Of a stretch of 64,000 nt of DNA, positions 13,442 to 25,508 are shown piece by piece (positions within the stretch are counted from its first letter, which is position 1; the number at the start of each line of letters is the position of its first letter). Below the pieces are notes generated by a model. The model made no database searches. It saw only the letters and a list, made by a program, of their open reading frames with translations, and was not told the origin of the DNA. A program made the translations under genes and the position numbers. The DNA lies in the NCBI RefSeq assembly GCF_026210795.1, contig NC_089430.1:1302001-1366000 (forward strand), in the 5' to 3' direction. Origin of the DNA: Rhizophagus irregularis (Eukaryota; Glomeromycota; Glomeromycetes; Glomerales; Glomeraceae).

Positions 13442-14186
13442 CAGAAAAAAAAGGATAAAAAATAAAATGGTTGAATTTTTTTTTTAAAAAAAACATTAGA
13501 TTTTTTAGAAAAATATTGTGGGCCATGTATCGATTAAGAAATATTTTGTTAGTATACTGTATACAGTTTCGGATTCGCAAAAAAATCAAATGACTAAATA
13601 TTTCAAATTAGTATATTAAAGTTCCGTCTTTTTCCAGAAAAAACCCGGAGAAACCTTTCGCATCTTCATTCACAAAAAAATTGATTACTCTCACGCCTCC
13701 TCTTCTTACAAAACAAGTCTAAAACCTTGATCACGTTGCATTTTTGTTTTGAGACAAATGTTTTTAGTTAAGACGATTATCAGTGAAAAGGTTATCTATT
13801 CATTCACATGATGTTATGAAATCATTTGTTGTTATTTAATTTATTTAATAATGTAAATAAATGCAAGATTCAAGAGTTTATCTAATATTACAATGTTACT
13901 CTAATTGAATGGTTCGGTCCGACCCGCAACATTCATCATACATAAATTGATAAGTTTATATATTGTATAATACATTATATATTAGTTTAGAAATCAAAAA
14001 AGTAAAAACTAAACATAATACTAACTACATTTGATTAGGAACTGTTCAAATTTCATAACAAAAAAAAAAAGACTTATAAAAAAAGGTTTATTTCCATTTT
14101 TTATTTCTCATTTCAAAAAATTTTTTGAAGAAAAAAAATCACAATTCAAATAATAATTAAAAAACCTACCACTTTTTTAGTAAAAA

Positions 14187-15476
14187 ATGTCGTCACAAAA
14201 TCAGAACCAACTCTCTCGTAGAATTTATAAATCAACTCAAGAACAAGAAAAAATCCTTGGTGGAACCCCTAAGCAAGTCCAGTACGTATACTATTTTATT
14301 TTACAACTTTGAATACAAAAAATATATATCCAACAATTTTCTTTTCTTTTTTTTAGTAAAATAAATGAACTAGAAAAAGTTGGAAATAAAGTGGGACCTG
14401 CCGCTGCTTCCTCTAGTCAATTATATTATGCACCACCGCACCATAGTAGTAAAGAAAAGGCACCTTCTAGATCTATTGGAGGGGCTACAATCTATAATCT
14501 ATCACTCGAAGCTCAAACACACGATAGTGACGGTGTAAAGACATTCCCTCCCATCCCTAATGCTCAAGTACATGATTTCGCCCTGGAAGCGCGTGGTAAG
14601 TTTGAGAAACTCCATTTTTTTTTTAATTAAAGAAACAAGTTTTTATTAACCATTTCTTCTTTTTTTGTAGGTTTCGCCTCGCAAAATTCTGGACACTTGG
14701 ACTTGAGTGATAAGTATGATGGAAGGCCATCTTCTAGTCCACCTTTCTCCAATCATTACGCAAAAATCACTTCAATTTTGAATGATCCTCAAACATATGA
14801 TAATGGTGATAGTCATCAAAGTGATCAAACTCATGATGGAAAGGCATCCGCTATCATTCTTAATTTTCGAACGCATGATGGAAGGCCATCTTCTAGTCCA
14901 CCTTTCTCCAATCATTACGCAAAAATCACTTCAATTTTGAATGATCCTCAAACATATGAAAATTGTGATGGTCATCAAAGTGATCAAACTCATGATGGAA
15001 AGGCATCCGCTATCATTCTTAATTTTCAAACGCATGATGGAAGGCCATCTTCTAGTCCACCTTTCTCCGATCATTACGCAAAAATCACTTCAATTTTGAA
15101 TGATCCCCAAACATATGATAATGGTGATGGTCATCAAAGTGATCAAACTCATGATGAAAAGGCATCCGCTACCATTCCAAATCCTCAAACGCATGATGGG
15201 AGAACATCCATTAATCCTCAAACATATGGTAGGTGGGCATCTTCTAGCCCCATCCTCTTGCGTTATTCCTCAAATTATTATGCAAGAATTTCATCAATTT
15301 TGAATGGTCTTCAAACTCTTCCGTCGTTCCCGTGGTTCTTAAATAATCCTAATGAAACCAATGATGTTTCCCTTCCACCTATCTATAATAATTCAACACC
15401 CCAACAAATTTATTCACGTACCTTTGAGTCCGACCATAAACCGGAGGATTTAGATTACCATTTCGTTTATAAATGA
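14187..15476 (+). CDS. Repeat-protein family, copy 3 (three exons, 379 aa)
   Basis: Exons 14187-14281, 14357-14595 and 14671-15476 join in one frame (1140 coding bases including stop). The N-terminus MSSQNQNQ and the GGTPKQV block match copy 2. Exon 2 is longer, with an insert around SSQLYYAPPHH. Exon 3 has expanded differently: a 159-bp (53-codon) tandem repeat begins at 14718, 14877 and 15036, built from DGRPSSSPPFSNHYAKITSI, DPQTYDNGD and SDQTHDGKASA. The family tail follows (ARISSILNGLQTLPS, LNNPNETNDV, LPPIYNNSTPQQI), but the last residues (EDLDYHFVYK) differ from copies 1 and 2. The final 51 bp are repeated after the stop. Function unknown; likely disordered. Confidence 0.75.
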
Positions 15477-15527
15477 GAGCCCGATCATAAACCGGAAGAT
15501 TTAGATTACCATTTCGTTTATAAATGA
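15426..15527 (+). repeat. 51-bp tandem duplication spanning the stop of copy 3
   Basis: Bases 15426-15476 (last 16 codons plus TGA) are repeated at 15477-15527 with a few substitutions. The second copy lies behind the first stop, so it is untranslated. Confidence 0.85.
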
Positions 15528-15938
15528 AGTCTTCATTCTTCTTTTTTTATAATATTATTCCTTTTTTTTTTAAATAAAATAAATATTTACATTGGCGTAT
15601 TTTTAATTCAGAAAAAATTATATTTTTAAAATCTAAAATTTCTTTTAAGTAAATTGTAATTTAACAAGAATATTTCTCCCGTTAATACGCGTGTAAACAT
15701 CGTGCCTGCGTCATCTGTTTGTAGTATTTCTTGTTATAAGGTTTACTGGTTTAGCAAGTATTGGGATTGTTCGAATAAAATATTCTCTCAGCTAACTTGA
15801 TCCACGCATCACGGCTTTTGAAGAGTATCCACTAATCGAAGAGGCAACGATTATTCACTGATCCACTTTTTAATGATACATGTGTTATCAATGATATAAA
15901 TAAAAACCTAATCGTTAACAAATACGTAAGTTTAATAA

Positions 15939-15973
15939 AAGGATAATTATGCATACCTTATGGAATTATCCTT
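15939..15973. other. Conserved inverted repeat downstream of gene copy 3
   Basis: Perfect 10-bp arms 15939-15948 and 15964-15973 with a 15-nt loop, like the copies at 4281 and 10431. Confidence 0.45.
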
Positions 15974-17333
15974 AACCGATAAATAATATTGAAGCGTCCT
16001 TCAACTTACAAAGGAAGCGTATTCGGTTATCAATAGCGATGATAAGACTTTCATAGAAGAACGCTATGGTGAAGCAAAAAAAAAAATAATTATAGTCCAA
16101 ATGGGAGACTGTCAGTTTGATTTTTAAAACAGCATCAGGAAAAATAAAATGCAACTCAAGACCTACCTTATCTTGGCAAATTAAAAAGTAAACTTTTTTT
16201 TTTTTTCTAAAACAGTATTGATATATAAAAGTCTCTTCAAGCTAAGATACTGCTCTTATATAAACCTTCGGAATATTTTATACTAAGTATGGACCTGTGA
16301 GACATTGCTCACAGACTGAAAGTACTGTAAGTTTAGACAAGGATATATTCTAACAATTTATATGCGAAGAAGTACCCTACCTCTCATTAAAGTGAACAGA
16401 GAAGTGCAAAACGGGAAATTTATAATAATGCAAATTTTTTATAAATAATTATGAGTATTTCTAAATTTTGGGAGTTATTGATAAATACTAAGGAAAGCAT
16501 TGATAAAGAGAAATTAATTTATTTCTTAAATTTGAGAAGTTGTAGAAACGTAGAAGTTTTTATTTAAGTCTGATGTGAGAATGTACTTTCACGTTGTGTA
16601 TTACGTTCTTTGAACGAAATCTACATTTTGAACTTCCTTAATTGATGTTAAGCACGAATAAATTCCCAAAAAATAGTTTTTGAGCCCGCACTTTTTACGG
16701 TTAAATATGAGAGTAATTATTAATTTATTGAGACAAAATTTTTTTTTATAATAGTTCTTTTACTGTTTATAAAGTAATTCACAATATAAAATTTTTAACT
16801 ATTTTGATTTTACACTTTAGTTATAAAATTCCGATTATTAAAATCTGCGAAAGCATTTAAATTGTAGATATTGGTTTTTAAAAATTCAATGAAAATAAAA
16901 GAGAAAAATTAACTACTGGTGGGTATTGAAATGATATATATATACATATTTGTATTTTTATTAAAAAACAAATATTCAATTGCTTCATATTTCTAATAAT
17001 GGTCCACATTACTGTTATACAGTCGTAATTGATTTGCAATGTCTGTTTATCAATAAACGCGTCAATAACGTAACTTATGATAGTCATGTTCGTATGTAAG
17101 ATTTGTGTTACTTCAGGAGACATGACTGGTCTAGAACTTTCCTAATATGATGTAGTATGCGTGCCGATTATTTGATTAAGTTTTAGAATTGGTCATTTGC
17201 GAATTTTGGATAAACTTTCTTTTAACTTACTATTGTCACAAAAATTGGCATACATTACTCTTAGTTTAGGTGAAAGGATTTTAAAATAAGTTCAGTTTTA
17301 GACCGGTCCATACTCATAAGACATTTTCGGTCA

Positions 17334-19530
17334 TTCTTTTTTCTAGGGACGAATTCTACAGTTTATTGTAACGAGTTTATTGGTGTATTTGTTCAATTTT
17401 CACTTTTACTTATTTTATTGGTTGTTTTTGTTATTCCTTTTTTAGGAGCATGTTATATAGATTCTTTGAAGTATGTTCGTTCAACTCCTTTTTTAAGAAT
17501 AATATTTATATTTTAGGAAGTTTCTTGGAATGGTTTTTGAGGTAATATATTTGGGCAACTTAATTTTGAAGTACAGTAATTTCTATTTTATTTGTTAAAT
17601 AATCAAACGAATTGGGATGGATTTCTAGGAGCGAGAGATGAAGTGTTATAAGTTACCCTTTTAGATATTTTATTTTTGATTTTGACTTTTTGAGAAGGAT
17701 ATTTGATTTATTTTAATTTACAGCTCAGAACTATCAAAAATTTATAAAAAAAAATGAAATTGGTATTTCTCAATATAAACATTTTAAGTTTTAACCCGAT
17801 TTAATACGATTTTGAAAGGTTAAATGATCCTCAAAAATATTCATTTAAGGTAGAGTAATTATCAATTCAATTATCTTTCTAATAATTTATTTGATAAATC
17901 AAATTCGATTACCTCATTGTAAAATAAAAAGTTATTATAAGTAACAGGAAAATTATAAATCATTTTCTGTTATAGGAAAAAAAACAGTTCAAAGAATTAA
18001 CTGACAAAAAAAAATATAAGAAAAAATTTTGACAACAAAATTAAAGTACTTAATAATAATAAAAAAAAAGGACTTCTTAAAAGATTAAATAATAGATCAG
18101 CGCAGCAGATTTACTTCGGTAAACGTTATTGTTGCTGTTATGCAAAAAATCACGTTTGAACGTTTCCTTCTTGACTTTTTCCTTCTCTTCTTCTTTCTCT
18201 CCTTCTACTTCTTCTTTCGCAATAGCAAACCAGCTTTTCAAAAGGTTTCAACATATTTTCAAAACGCAATTTACCGATTTTTTTTTTTCAATAAATTCGA
18301 TATTTTATATTTTGTTGCAAGTCGCAATGGCCGCAGTAACTACAGCCACCCCAGCGTAAAAAAAAATGTCACGAAATGGCCGGCATTACGCAACTTGACT
18401 GATAGTAAGTGTGGCGCTCATGTGACGGATAGTGCGTGACGAATAGGATTTTGTTTACTAAAAAAATTTCCAGAAACTTATGAAAAATGGAAACAAGGAA
18501 GGGCGTGACACCGGTGATGAAAAATCTCACGTGATTTTTCGTGACATTTTTTTCAGGTTACGCTGGGAAAATCCTACAGCCTCAGCATTCTAAATCATCA
18601 TTATCAAAGAGGAAAAGTTTTCATCAATTTAAAATAAATTCAAACTAGAAAAAAAACCCTAAAAAATTAAATTTTAATTTATACGATCTGGGTCGAGTTG
18701 GATTTTCCCGTTCAAGTCCTTCGCGTTGCAAGCGTTACGTGATTTAGTGATCTACGTGTCATTTATTTATTTGGCATATTTCAGGGGTCTAATAGACATT
18801 CAAAAATAGGAAATAAAATTGTCGATTGTGACAGGGACAAAACCAAATTTTGCTAGTAAATAGTCCTTCGCTAACGCTTCGGACAATAAATAAAGAATTA
18901 TATCGTTGATGGATTCGTTGTAAATACCATGTCATTCTTTAATTTTTTCATAATCTTTACATAACGACAGGAAAGATTTTCATCACTTCTATAAACTCTT
19001 TGATGGAGTATTATTTAATCTCCCGAAGTAAAGAATGTTTGTTTTGAAAAGCTTTGGGGATCTTCCAGAAGAAAACGGGATTTGTACTATGTAACATATG
19101 TTTATTAGGATATGATCAGGCATTGATGTTTATACATATAGTCAGTAAAATATAATGCATGCATGACATCTTTTTTTTTTAAAAAAAAAAGAAAAAAAAA
19201 AGAATGGGTTGATCTTTTTTTCTTTTTAATTTTTGAAGTTTTCTAGTATTTTATATATATAGTATATTATTTTAGATGGATAATTTCATATACTGTAATA
19301 CGAATTAAACATCTTGAATTAACAATATATTAAATATTACTTTCAGAACTTGATATATTGTAATGACTATGTAAATATGTAATATAACGAATCCATTTTT
19401 TAAGAGTTTATCCTTATTGTATATATGAAGTATGAACATATAAAAATCGGTATAATAAACAAATTTTGGTGAACCAGGAGTTCATTATATCTAGAGAAGT
19501 TAACGGTTCGGTCCGATCATTATCCAATCA
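17334..19530. repeat. Segmental tandem unit 4, 5' part
   Basis: The unit begins at the recurrent block (17341-17640) and continues through the CCGCAG block near 18330 to a GGTTCGGTCCGA word near 19505 (compare 13912). It is then broken by a LINE fragment. Its 3'-flank portion resumes after the transposon cluster, at about 32720. A 226-bp MITE sits inside it. Confidence 0.65.
18348..18573. mobile_element. 226-bp MITE with 8-bp target duplication
   Basis: Ends carry inverted repeats (CCAGCGTAA ... TTACGCTGG, followed inward by TGTCACGAAA and TTTCGTGACA). Flanks are CTACAGCC at 18340-18347 and again at 18574-18581. The parallel position in unit 3 (12750-12775) has one uninterrupted copy of this area, so the empty site is visible in the window. 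The 8-bp duplication fits a non-autonomous hAT-type element. Confidence 0.8.
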
Positions 19531-19559
19531 AAATTAGGATTTGGGTGGATTGAATAATT

Positions 19560-20640
19560 TTCAAAGAAAGTTCTACATTCACGTCCTCCTCGACCAAGGC
19601 CGAAGCTATGGCAATAGCAACAGCATTAATAACGTGTTCACATTATAGTAAAGTTACTATATATACAGGATTCAGCAAATTGTATTTTGGCCTATAATTA
19701 CATAAACAACACATTGGCTTCTCAAAGAAAAAATTAAAAATTGACTCTCATTTAATTTAGCGTTTCATAAAACAAATGATCGATTTGAAACGTCTCCGAA
19801 TCTCTTTAATAAAAATTATTCTAATGATCAATACACCAACATGGCGGACGAGTTAGCAAGTTCTCTACTCCCGATATATATCATCCCTGATGCGCTCTTG
19901 GGACAATATGGTCCGTTAGACAGAGACATACACAAATGGGCCAAACAAATTACAGAAGCCTTCACTTTTTCTTCATTCTTCAACAATACATCTATTCTCC
20001 TATATTTAAAAATTTAACATAACAGAAATTGACTGGCGGGACTCTTACAGAACAATGGTTAGAATCAAAAATAACTGAAGATAGATGTAATGAAAAGAAA
20101 AACTTTCTGTATCAAGCTCCTCAACAAAATCCTTCCAGCGGGGACATATTACAAAGACTGAAAGACGCTATCCAAATTTGTATCTTTCCGACGACATTTT
20201 ATGTCCTTTATGCATCCAAGAGAAAGAATCAAATAGACACTTGGGATTTTGTCAAGCCTTATTATCAGATGTTAACCGTATGATACGCTCTCAGAAATTA
20301 TTTTTACAAGTATACATTCCGGCAGACGCGTTAGACTCCGTCTTACCCGTAGTGTTAAATTGATCTCCGCTCTTCAAGGAAGTCGTTAACGATCATCACA
20401 TCAGTTGATACCTCAAGAATTAACAAACCTAGTTTACAGCTTTATCAAAAAATACAAGGAACGCAAACGATGTTATACTTGTTATACTACGGCTCCTTAA
20501 CGACAGAACTTACTAACTCAAGGACACGCACGAACAACAATAGGTCTACTAGTCATTTATGCTACCTCAAATTATTTACACTTGGGGATTGGACTAGTAT
20601 TGAACTTCTTATGTTAAACAGCATAACAATATGAATTCAT
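19560..20640 (+). pseudogene. Decayed LINE fragment: RNase H and zinc-motif region
   Basis: Degenerate plus-strand pieces resemble the 3' end of a fungal LINE polyprotein. About 19590-19690 reads like RNase H (STKAEAMAIATALI, then VTIYTG where YTD is expected). About 19830-19860 reads NMADELASSLLP, like the last RNase H motif. About 20178-20363 holds the zinc-type motif CPLC...HLGFC. Frameshifts and stops separate them. It is not a copy of the intact-looking part of the minus-strand LINE nearby, so it is a separate, older insertion. Ends cannot be placed exactly. Confidence 0.65.
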
Positions 20641-21178
20641 TTATAATAAATAGATCACTGAAATATTTTAGATTTCTTTTCTTTTACTTTTTTTCATTTA
20701 GATTCTGTATTTCATTTTATTCTAGCACTTCTTTTAATAATTTGGTTAATCCCGTTATTTTGTAGTTCTGTTTATCTTGGTTACAATAACAGGAAGGACG
20801 ATTCCTTCAGGCTTCTGGAGAGTTAGATCTTAAAGATATTATAGATTTGAATATTTTTAGATAGATTTTCACTATAAGCTTCTATTCTTGTCTACATTTC
20901 AAAAATAAAAAATAAAATAAACAAGTAAAAATTCTAAAATCTAAATAATACATTAAAAACTTAATAAATCTAAAATTAAATCTATTTTTTTATGAAATTC
21001 TATTACTAAGTTCTAATACTATTCTAATCAAATGGAGCTTTTAATTGAGTATAATTTTGTTTGATAAGATGAAAATTTCGCATGCGCATGTGATATTATT
21101 TCCCATCCAATCATTGGTTTTAAATTTATCATTAGCCAAAAGTCAATTCCACAGATCGGAAGTTAAAAAGGCTTTTAT
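20641..21178. other. Non-coding AT-rich spacer
   Basis: Lies between the LINE fragment and inverted gene copy 4. I see no gene or repeat that can be named. Confidence 0.5.
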
Positions 21179-21917
21179 TTATAACCGAAACGATAATTTT
21201 GGATCATCCGGTTTATGATCGGGTTCAAGAGTACGTAAATGAATTTGTTGATGTGTTAAATTATTGTAAATAGGTGAAAGAGAAACATCATTAGTTTCAT
21301 TAGGATTATTTAAGAACCACGGGAACGATGGAAGAGTTTGAGGACCACTCAAAATCGATGGGATTTTTGCATAATAATTAAATGAGTAACGCAAGAGGAT
21401 GGGACTAGAAGATACCCTCCCACCGTATGTTTGGGGATTAAAGATGATAGTGGATGTTCTTTCATCATGTGCTTGAGGATTAGGGAAGGTAACGAATGCC
21501 CCTCCACCGTGAGTCTGAGGTCCATCACCGTTATCGTATGTTTGGGAATCATTTAAAATCGATGTGATTTTTGCGTAATGATTGGAGAAGGGTGGGCTAG
21601 AAGATGTTCTTCCATCATGCGTTTGAGAATTATGAATGATGGCAGATTCCCTACAATCATCAGATTGAGGTCTATCACCATTGTCGTATGTTTGAGGAAC
21701 ATTCAAAATTGAATCGATTTTCGCGTAATGATTGGAAAAGGGTGGACTAGTAGATGTTTTTCCATACATACCACCCAAGTCCAAGAGTCCAGAATTATGC
21801 AAGGCGAAGTCTACCAAAAAAAAAGGAACGGTTAATAAAACTTGTTTATTTAATTAAAATAACTGAAATTTTGAAATAATTTTCAAACATACCATTAGCC
21901 CCTCCAATGGAGCTAGA
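21179..21917 (-). pseudogene. Repeat-protein family, copy 4: inverted, cut in exon 2
   Basis: Minus strand. Exon 3 (21810 down to 21179) is open and carries the family pattern: DFALHNSGLLDLG, SSPPFSNHYAKI repeats, QTYDNGD, ARxPSILSGPQTLPSFPWFL, LNNPNETNDVSL, DHKPDDPKLSFRL. An 82-nt intron (21892-21811) with GTATG and GGTAG ends precedes it. The stub of exon 2 (21917-21893, SSSIGGAN) is then abruptly replaced by an A-rich tail belonging to the adjoining LINE. Exon 1 and most of exon 2 are missing here and are not found on the far side of the LINE, so this is not a simple insertion; an inversion or deletion accompanied it. Exon 3 most resembles copy 3. Confidence 0.8.
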
Positions 21918-22221
21918 TTTATTTTATTTTTATTTTATTTCAGAGAGGAGTAACCAATGACAAAAACATATAAGAAGTAAACTACTATACAGAAGAAACT
22001 ATACAAATATGAGTACTGTGGCTATACATCCCTTGAGCTTATCAAAGGACCTCACCCTCCGGGCGACACTACTCTAACAGTAAAACTACGCTACTGATAA
22101 AGGGTTCAAACAAAAAGAGAAAAATAAAGCACCTAATAAAAACCCTAAGTATCTATAAAAAGAAAGATTAATAAAAGTATAAGTAGGTAGTTTGGTAACT
22201 AGAGATTATAGCCCGTTGGGC

Positions 22222-22722
22222 TTAAATATGAAATAAAAATAAATTTTTATATATAGATGAATGAAAGTGCGAAAGATCATCATTAAGAGATGATAGCCAT
22301 GGTAAATTATGCATAAAATTGGATGACGTTAAATATATCCAAAGGTTATTATTATCTATTAGTCTTCTCGTATCATTGAGAGGACAATGATAGCCTTGAT
22401 CCATGCGTGGTGTGGGTGTCGTACGTGATTGCGAATTCGTTTGATTTTCTTGACGAAAGTTATGACGATAGTTGATAAATGATTTCTTCGATAGGTTTAA
22501 TGATTTCTTCATTTGTTTCCAATGAAGAGTTCTATATTTCCAAATTTTCTCGTATAATTCTCGATGTAATTCAAATAAAAATTTTAATAAATTTTTTTTT
22601 GTCGTATGTTTATTGATTTTTGCTGCTTTGAATGGGTATGTGAGGTCCGATGGGACAAAATTCAAAAGTAGGCTGTGTAGTTGAGGAATATCCTTTATCT
22701 GATTAGGGGTTTTTTGATCCAT
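22222..22722 (-). pseudogene. LINE polyprotein C-terminal tail
   Basis: Minus strand. It overlaps the previous frame by 28 bases and continues the polyprotein after a second frameshift. Basic helical stretch with ELHRELYEKIWKYRTLHW, which fits the end of LINE polyproteins of this type. It is followed by about 300 bases of 3' untranslated DNA and the A-rich tail. Confidence 0.65.
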
Positions 22723-23387
22723 TTGAAAATAGGATTACGCGTAATATGATCTGAATATAACGCATATAAAGAAGTAGATTCCGATGTGATAAGTGTTTTG
22801 TATTTCTCGTAAAATGTGGCGAATATTGGTGTAATGATGGAGAGTACTTGTGGGCAGTTCCATAGGTGGTTGTTTGTTTCTATATAAGAATTACAGAGGA
22901 AACATGTGTTATTATCTTTGAGTAATTCTGGATAGTTGCGATTGAGAATGTCCAGTGTTGGTAAATTGTTACTAGAACATTTAATACGCCAACTGACGTG
23001 TTTAGAGTATTTTTCGCTGGTGGGTTTTATGAAAGGGTTATATTTGAACCATAGTTGCGAAAATTCCCAATCGATGATATTATCTAGGGTGTAATCTTTG
23101 AGTTTGTGTAAGTTTTGGTGAGATAGATGTTGTTCGAAATATTGGAAATTAATAATTCTTTTTAGTGTTTTACGTATATTGCAGTCTATAATAATAGAGT
23201 CGTTGAATGTCAAATGACATGGTTGAGTGGTAAGGTGTTGTACGTTAATTTGAAAGAATTCTTTAAATGAAGTTCCTTCTTTCGCTAATAAATCGGCGGC
23301 ATCATTTAAAGGATGTCCTGAATGTGCTTTGACTTTAAATAATGAAACGTTCAATTTCAGTTGGTTGATAATATGTTTTATCGTATT
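22695..23387 (-). pseudogene. LINE RNase H C-terminus and zinc motif
   Basis: Minus strand, same frame as the RNase H start but behind the stop. It reads LFKVKAHSGHPLNDAADLLA (the His/Asp end of RNase H), then a linker, then CFLCNSYIETNNHLWNC, a CX2CX8HX3C zinc-type motif common near the C-terminus of LINE polyproteins. The frame closes after KWIKKPLIR and overlaps the next piece. Confidence 0.85.
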
Positions 23388-23719
23388 TTATAAGACACAA
23401 TTGTTCAATTTTTGAAATCGTCTGGCTGTTAATTTTGGGGAATATAGTGAATTGAAGGTCGCAATACAGCTTGCTGAGTCGGTGTAGATATGTATATTAC
23501 TATTAGGAGGGCATACTATTAATGATGTTAATATGGCTACTAGTTCAGCTTTTGATGAGCTTGGCCATTCTTTGCATGATCCTGAGTATTTAATATTATC
23601 TGCAAGGTTGGATGTAAATATCCAACCATAACCCATAATTGGGATTTCATTGTCTCTATTAAGCGATCCATCTGTATAAAATTCAAGATTAGTATAAGAT
23701 GAAAGTGATGAAGTAATTT
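23388..23719 (-). pseudogene. LINE RNase H domain, N-terminal part
   Basis: Minus strand. It carries FYTDGSLNRDNE (first Asp), the SSSKAELVAIL motif (Glu) and IYTDSASCIATF (second Asp), in the usual RNase H order and spacing. It ends at an in-frame TAA (23390-23388). The sequence beyond that stop continues the same domain in the same frame, so this is a nonsense mutation. Confidence 0.85.
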
Positions 23720-25181
23720 TTAGTAAGGTATATGTAAAGAATCGGGAATAACTAATTGTAATATAAGATTACGATTAATAAGGTGAATATTTTGTAAATC
23801 TATTTGTTGTTTTAAATTAGATCGGTATAATAAAGGATCATTAGGTATAAAATTGGCGTTTGAGGGGCGTGTATTTCTTATATTAAAATCTATAATAACT
23901 TTTTGTTTAATGGTAGAAAATTGTTGATTACATTTGTAATAGGGTTTGTTATAATTTTGAAAATTTAAATTGCTTTTCGAAATATTAATTATTATAGTTG
24001 AATCAGAAAGTGAGGTAATGTAACAAGTGTTAGAATGTCTATTATTAAGTGTACAAATTTCTGACAAATTACATCCATTACATTTAGATAAGTATGTAGG
24101 ACGTGAACGTGGAGTTAAATTCGAATGTGATGGGTGTGAATCAGTAATATGCGTAAAATGTTCGAAAGTAATAGTTTGGTGATGATGATAAAAGTGTTGT
24201 TTTTCTATGACTCTCCCAAAGATTACATTATTAGTGTGAGGGCACCAATATGCTATCCATATATTTTTGATTCGTGTAGTATTTGTACTTTGAGGAATAA
24301 TTTTAGGACGTGTGATCAACGGATTTTGCGTTTTGACTGGAGGTAAGTCAAAATTGAGGCGTAGATTATGTTGGTTGATGACTATGTTGTCGTGTAGATA
24401 TTTATACCATCCTGGTGATCGACCTTGTTTGTTGGTAAGAGATTTTTTAATTTCTTTCCATGTTTTGAGAAATAAGCCATCTACGGTAATAATTTGTTCA
24501 AGAAAGAATATATCTTTGTTTTTTAACGATTTTACAAAATTAAAAAATTGATTAGAATGTATAAGATATGGTGATATGGGGTAGGTTCCTCCTTTTGTGT
24601 TAAATTTGAAAGAAAATTTAAATTCTAATTTATAATTATGCATAATGCATAATAAATTTTCTATTCTATTTAGTTTTTTAGAAGATGTATCTAAATATTT
24701 TGTGGTAAAAAAAAGATCATTGGTCCATAATCTGGATTGTGAATATAAAATTAGATATTCTATAATATTACGTGTTAAAGGGCTGTTTGTTTGTGTGTTT
24801 AAAAGTGATGTTTGTGATAAAAATTGGTGATCCCAAATATTTAAAATATTAGGATATATTTGATTATGGATAATTGTGTTGTAAATAGAACGTAATAATA
24901 ATAAGGAAGATTTATAAATGGAACGTAATGTTCTATTAAAATTATTACAAATATGAGGTAAAATGATGAAATGTTGACATAAATATTCGATCCTTGGTAT
25001 AAGAACCTTATTAATAACGTAAATAACATGATCGTGTGTAATTCTTTTCTTTCGCAAGTTAGAACTTGTATATTTTAATAATCTATTGATTTTGTTAATG
25101 GTGAATGTGAAATTGTTGTTAGTGTTAACATATATACCTAGTATTCTTTCGTTACTAATAGGCGGTATAATGTTGATATTA
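23720..25181 (-). pseudogene. LINE polyprotein, region after the RT
   Basis: Minus strand. The frame enters directly from the hAT insertion site (NIIPPISNERILGIYV) and stays open for about 480 codons to a TAA at 23720-23722. It includes the thumb-like NKVLIPRIEYL, a long linker, and a Cys motif (CNGCNLSEIC). The frame then shifts: the sequence encoding FFTYTLLKITSSL and the RNase H start lies in another frame, overlapping the last codons here. The shift near 23740 is therefore an inactivating indel rather than a natural end. Confidence 0.8.
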
Positions 25182-25189
25182 ACTATGTC
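25182..25189. repeat. hAT target-site duplication, left copy
   Basis: ACTATGTC, identical to 31776-31783 on the other side of the transposon. Confidence 0.95.
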
Positions 25190-25204
25190 TAAGGATGGTG
25201 CCGT

Positions 25205-25325
25205 AATTGGGCAATTGCGGATTAATTGCGGATCTGCAATATTGCGGATTTGCGGATTTCAGAAGTCCAAATATCCGCAAATCCGCAAACCGCAATTATC
25301 CACAAATCCGTAAAAAATCCGCAAA
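25205..25325. repeat. hAT left subterminal GCGGAT repeats
   Basis: TTGCGGAT/ATCCGCAA words occur about ten times in both orientations, forming an imperfect inverted repeat. The same word fills the right end. Such clusters are typical transposase-binding regions in hAT elements (family knowledge). Confidence 0.8.
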
Positions 25326-25508
25326 TTAGCCAATTAAATACTGTATCACGATCATTACTCAATCTATATATTTATATCGAATCATCAAATTTAGTATTAT
25401 TACTCACTCTATTATAATATAATCAATTTATAATGCATCAAAACATCAAAACAATTGTATCTAAATTCTTCTTTTTCTATTTACTTTTTTCAACAATTTA
25501 TTATTAAA

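Larger units (their letters stand above)
11877..17333. repeat. Segmental tandem unit 3
   Basis: Same order as unit 2: splice-like block at 11880-12120, CAGCGC/CCGCAG block at 12660-12780, long poly-A/T region at 13310-13500, block with GTATACTGTATAC near 13550, gene copy 3 and the 3' flank. Landmark spacing to units 2 and 4 is about 5.5 kb. No other coding region can be supported. Confidence 0.75.

Noticed and set aside
18129-18439. Short plus-strand ORFs at the MITE insertion
   Set aside because: They run into the MITE and are not conserved in the sister units.
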